From Blasia pusilla (taxonomy: Eukaryota > Marchantiophyta > Marchantiopsida > Blasiales): 64,000 nt of DNA. The stretch spans positions 52,700,001 through 52,764,000 of the forward strand of contig CM114271.1 in assembly GCA_050084515.1 (NCBI GenBank), read 5' to 3'. Position numbers and translations under genes: made by a program. Positions 60,000-64,000 of this stretch are shown here, piece by piece (the first letter of the stretch is position 1; each line of letters begins with the position of its first letter). The notes below the pieces were generated by a model. The model was not told the DNA's origin. It did no database searches and was given only the letters and a program-made list of their open reading frames with translations.

Positions 60000-62662
60000 C
60001 ACAATAATCATAGGTTCCTGCAACATAACTATCCTCTCGATAATACACACTTCTATAATCTTCTATTTATAGTCTCTTTGACTCTCTCTACCAAAATCTT
60101 TTACTTTTAATTATCTCAAGATATTGAATAAGAATCTATCAGCCTCTTATCACAAAAAGGCCTAAAATTAAACTTTGAACTCAATATCCTAGTCCATCTA
60201 CACATATTCTTGTGTATTGAAATGACAAGGTACTAGATCAGGAAAGATATAAGTTATTCACTTGCTCAATCTATCTAACAATTCTACCAACTTAATCTAC
60301 TTAGCGAAGTTTTCAACCACAACCAAAATATGTCTTTTATACGGCCTCGACAATAGTAAAATTTTGGTAAAGAATTTCATGGCAAGCCAACCAAATAATA
60401 TGGCAAAAGAAAAGGGTTTCAACCATTAAAAGTGGTCCTGAAAATGGGGCTCTTTGTAATAAAATGATGCAGAAAAATTTCTAAGAAATTTTCATAGTTT
60501 GAAAAATACTTCAAATTTTCGTAAGAAACATTTATCAATGTTTGAATCATACTTAGAAGAAAAAATGCTTTGGGATGGTTACTTACCATTTAGAAACTCT
60601 TGTTCACTGATAAAAAATTTAATGGATAACATAAAAAAATTTCCATCAAGAGTAATTGATACTTTTGATAGGAAATGAGTATAGACTTTAACACCTTCCT
60701 ATTAATCATAGTGTGAAGCTCAGTAAGATATCAATTATACATATCCTAACCACCAAAAGGTATAGATTATAGTTTCTATGGTTCATTCATCCTACCATGG
60801 TTAAATGTGACAAAAATTAGATTGAATGCTTAGCATGTCATATTAAAAGGAACATGTGTAAGTTTATTTCACATTCATCTCCAAGGATTTTTATTTCATC
60901 ATTCATTTGATTTCATAACGCAATAAGACTATCCCAAAAGCAACGAACGAGATCTAGAGTTGCAAAATTTTTATGGCTTTTAAAAGCCATAAAGCCCTTT
61001 TTGCAGCTTTTTGGAGGAAATCATGTAGTTGTAAGATAATGGAAAGTCATCACTCTTGCCCTTTAGTCCCTTTCTTAGTCTTTTTTTAATACAAGTATGT
61101 AGAGAGCTCCCTAGGATAAGCTCCTCCGAGCATATATCACTCTTGATTACTTACTTGCACTCAAGGAACTCATTTAAAAGGCTTCCAAGACTATAATTTC
61201 TTCTAAACCCAACAAACTATTGTGTTACTTTATTGAATGTGAGAAAATTTCTTGATACACATCTCCAAAATACTTTCTTCCTCCAAACACGATGTATAGG
61301 AGGGTGGGATCTTTGAGAGTTCGGAATAAAGACATAGAGACAAATAATCATATAAATGATTTGAACTTCATAGTTACAGAAGCATGTCTAGATAGGATTT
61401 TATACACATCCTTTAAAAGAGATGGTTGTGTCTTTCTAGGGAGGTGGATGGATTCAAAGACCTTACTCTTGAATTGTACAGAGTTTGTATGAAGGTTACA
61501 ATACCACTTGATATTGATATTGATATTGACTTAATATTGATCTTGACAACAATGATATTTTGTTTCATTTTTATCTCAAGAAGAATTTTATATCCGGATG
61601 AAAGCTTGAGGAAATATACTATGGTATCATGAGTATTTATCCTGGCCTCACAAGTGGTGGCTCCATCAACACAAGAACCATTTCGGTCACATAACATCAA
61701 ATTTTATGGCAGATATAGAGAGTAAAATTAACATAGGACTCACTGTCAAAATTTTGAATAACATGGTTTACAAACCCTCTAGCAAAAACAACTTCCTAGG
61801 AGTTGCTAAATAAATCTTCCTTCAAATTATTTTTTGAAACATTAAATTCTTGGACACAAAGATCCAAAAATAATCTTCAATTATTGATATTCTTCTCACT
61901 CTTTGATACTAAATTTTACTCATCCATAACAAAACTTTGAGAATTAATCATGATCTCCAATTAAATGATTAACCATAAAATCTATGGATCCAAACATGGG
62001 AAAAATTTCTCAAAGACTCTTGTAAGATTCTAATACTACAGAGCAAGTATTTTTTTTTCTCATGAAAACTTGTGTTATTTTCTCTAACTTCCTCTCGAAT
62101 CCTCCTCAATGAACCCCCTTCAAATATTTTACATTGAACAATATTGTTCAAAGCACTCTACACGTCAAAATGGGATACTCCTAATGGATCAATCATGGTT
62201 CCCTTTGAACTACAACTTTTTTGAAACTTCCAAAAACATTTATAATTCTACCAAAAAGGTCCTACATATATACCTACTCAAATATGAGAATTGTATTCAA
62301 AAAAATAACTATTGTTGTAAATCTATGGATTCAAATAAGGATTCTTCATTCAGATTATCATCATTATCTCATCATTGATATCAACATCAATTACCTTTGA
62401 CTTTGGTTTCCTCTTGGCTTCCATAATACAACACTCATTATTTGTCAAGTAGCTCTCTTCTTGGCTATGGGAATTTATTCCGCTCTCTTGTGCTTGTTAA
62501 TCAATTTCACAAGGGAGAAAAAAAATTCCTCCTCTTCGAGATTAGTTACCAAAATTAGTTTCCCTGAATATATTTTTGACCCATGGAAATGGATTGATCG
62601 AGGAAGACTTGCTTTTATACTTGAATCTTCAACCTCTAGCTTCTAGCTCCTCGCAACTCGTT
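60000..62662. other. AT-rich intergenic DNA, no gene recognised
   Basis: Only short frames. A (TTGATA)n-like run lies near 61510-61530. Confidence 0.55.
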
Positions 62663-62710
62663 CAAGTCTTCTTTTCATGAATTTCCAAAGATTCATGAAA
62701 AGAAGACTTG
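62663..62710. repeat. Perfect inverted repeat, 20-base arms, 8-base loop
   Basis: CAAGTCTTCTTTTCATGAAT (62663-62682), loop TTCCAAAG, ATTCATGAAAAGAAGACTTG (62691-62710). The arms are perfectly complementary. This is shorter than a normal plant microRNA precursor, and no known mature sequence is recognised. Confidence 0.9.
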
Positions 62711-64000
62711 GTTCACAGTGAGACTCTGTAACTTTTTCCATAATATAGTTAATGTCAGTCCTTCTCGTAAGAAAGATCCATGTACCATTTCAAAAAGAAA
62801 GGAGAGTTATAGTAAAAGGGATTCTAATCCTTTTGTTAAAACTCCATTCAAATCTTCTACAATTTGATCGGATATAAAATTCCTCCTAACATCACAAGTC
62901 CTTCTCTCCCATTCAATCAATTGGAGTGTAATCTTCTTTGTTTTTTTCCACTATTTCTTTTATGCTAATATTTGAGTATTTTTTACAGCACTTGCTTAAC
63001 ATATTGAAGTTCGATCTAGATATGTATTGCATGACTATATCCCTAATTTGTGCCCAAGTCAAAATTCTCCAACATCAACTTTACATTTTTCGTTACTCTG
63101 TTTTCCTTGTCTTTATCAATAGCTAGTCTTCTCTTTGTTCCTTTGCAATCTTATCTAGATCCCGCCCCCCAACCTTCATCAATTCTAGCCTCTAGGGTAA
63201 ATTTAATTTTGGTTGTTCCTTAATGTCATTTTTTTTTCCATATCTTTGACTGAAGCACTGAAAAAAATCTCTCCAATAAGAATCCTTTTAGGTATGATGT
63301 CATTATCACGTATATAAAAGGAGTCCAATAAGCCTATAGGCTTCGTGACAAGTTCACGTGGACTAAAATCTAATTACAATATTTCCCTCTCTGTCTAATA
63401 TACGCCAACGTAGGTTTAATATTTATTATGGAATTCTTTTGGAAGTACATATTAACATTTTCATATGGGCATCTATGCAAACATAAGAGCATATATTTAA
63501 TTTTCATTGATTAAAAGGACACTTAAGACATTCATACATGAGAAAATGATCACTTGTGCCATATTTATATTCTTTTATCTATGTATTCTATCTTTAAAAT
63601 TGGTTATGGAATAATAGTAGTAATAATTATCAATTTTTTCCTTGCAAGGCAATATGACCCATCTTGGAGGAGCTAATCCCACCGTTTAGCCAATAGGGCC
63701 ATGTATAGGGAGCTTTATATGGCACAAAAGGTCGTAGGACATACCTTCATTATCAAACCAGAAATATGAGAAGTGAGACTATGAGCCAATAAACGTATCA
63801 GTACACAGAACGATACATGGATCTCAAAGATAAAATATTGGAACAATCTTTGATGCAAGAGAAACTTGCTAGAGTGTTCTCAAAACAACCACCACGTTAA
63901 TTTTGAGGTTGAAAGAGTTTATCTCTATTACTCTATCAATACGATTGCACATTAGGCCGAGTGTGATTATAATGTTATTTGATAGCTAGTTCATCCAACA
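62711..64000. other. AT-rich intergenic DNA, no gene recognised
   Basis: Nothing recognisable apart from short chance frames. Confidence 0.55.

Overview
The window looks like nuclear DNA from a streptophyte with a large, repeat-rich genome. The plant-type evidence is a clear SGF29 gene, a gene with the XLG-type cysteine module, a TTTAGGG-class telomeric repeat, and plant-like Ty3/gypsy, Ty1/copia, CACTA and Helitron sequences. Two genes in 64 kb and a retroelement carrying a DNA methyltransferase suggest a charophyte, bryophyte or lycophyte rather than a flowering plant, but the species cannot be fixed from sequence alone.

Only two host genes are well supported, both on the + strand. At 19905-22971 lies a four-exon gene for a protein of about 463 residues. 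Its eight-cysteine zinc module resembles the one in plant extra-large G proteins (XLGs), it has no G-alpha domain, and its tail is a Pro/Ser/Thr repeat. At 47537-48355 lies a single-exon gene for SGF29, the Tudor-domain H3K4me reader of the SAGA acetyltransferase complex. The last ~110 bp of SGF29 is duplicated about 220 bp downstream, and that copy contains an internal foldback.

The most interesting region is 31.1-40.8 kb, a decayed Ty3/gypsy-type element. In order it carries gag with a CCHC knuckle, an aspartic protease, an inserted canonical-order DNA cytosine-5 methyltransferase (DNMT3-like), reverse transcriptase, RNase H, integrase and a C-terminal PHD finger. The methyltransferase ORF opens with an ATG overlapping the protease stop (ATGA). 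Many premature stops look like C-to-T changes at Gln or Arg codons. Two further relics of the same family lie at about 55.15-55.76 kb (protease and linker up to the methyltransferase) and at about 6.85-7.07 kb on the minus strand (PHD end and 3' tail). The architecture therefore belongs to a family, not to one rearranged copy. Four or five nested hairpins lie just upstream, at 31584-31758.

The rest is AT-rich intergenic DNA with older repeats. These include short non-autonomous Helitron-like units, three copies of a ~330 bp pyrimidine-rich repeat (7.3, 8.4 and 29.2 kb), a CACTA tnp2 fragment (9.56-10.0 kb), a Ty1/copia pol remnant (15.16-15.92 kb), an (AG)61 microsatellite and several long inverted repeats. 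Long ORFs outside the listed features look like chance or repeat-derived frames.
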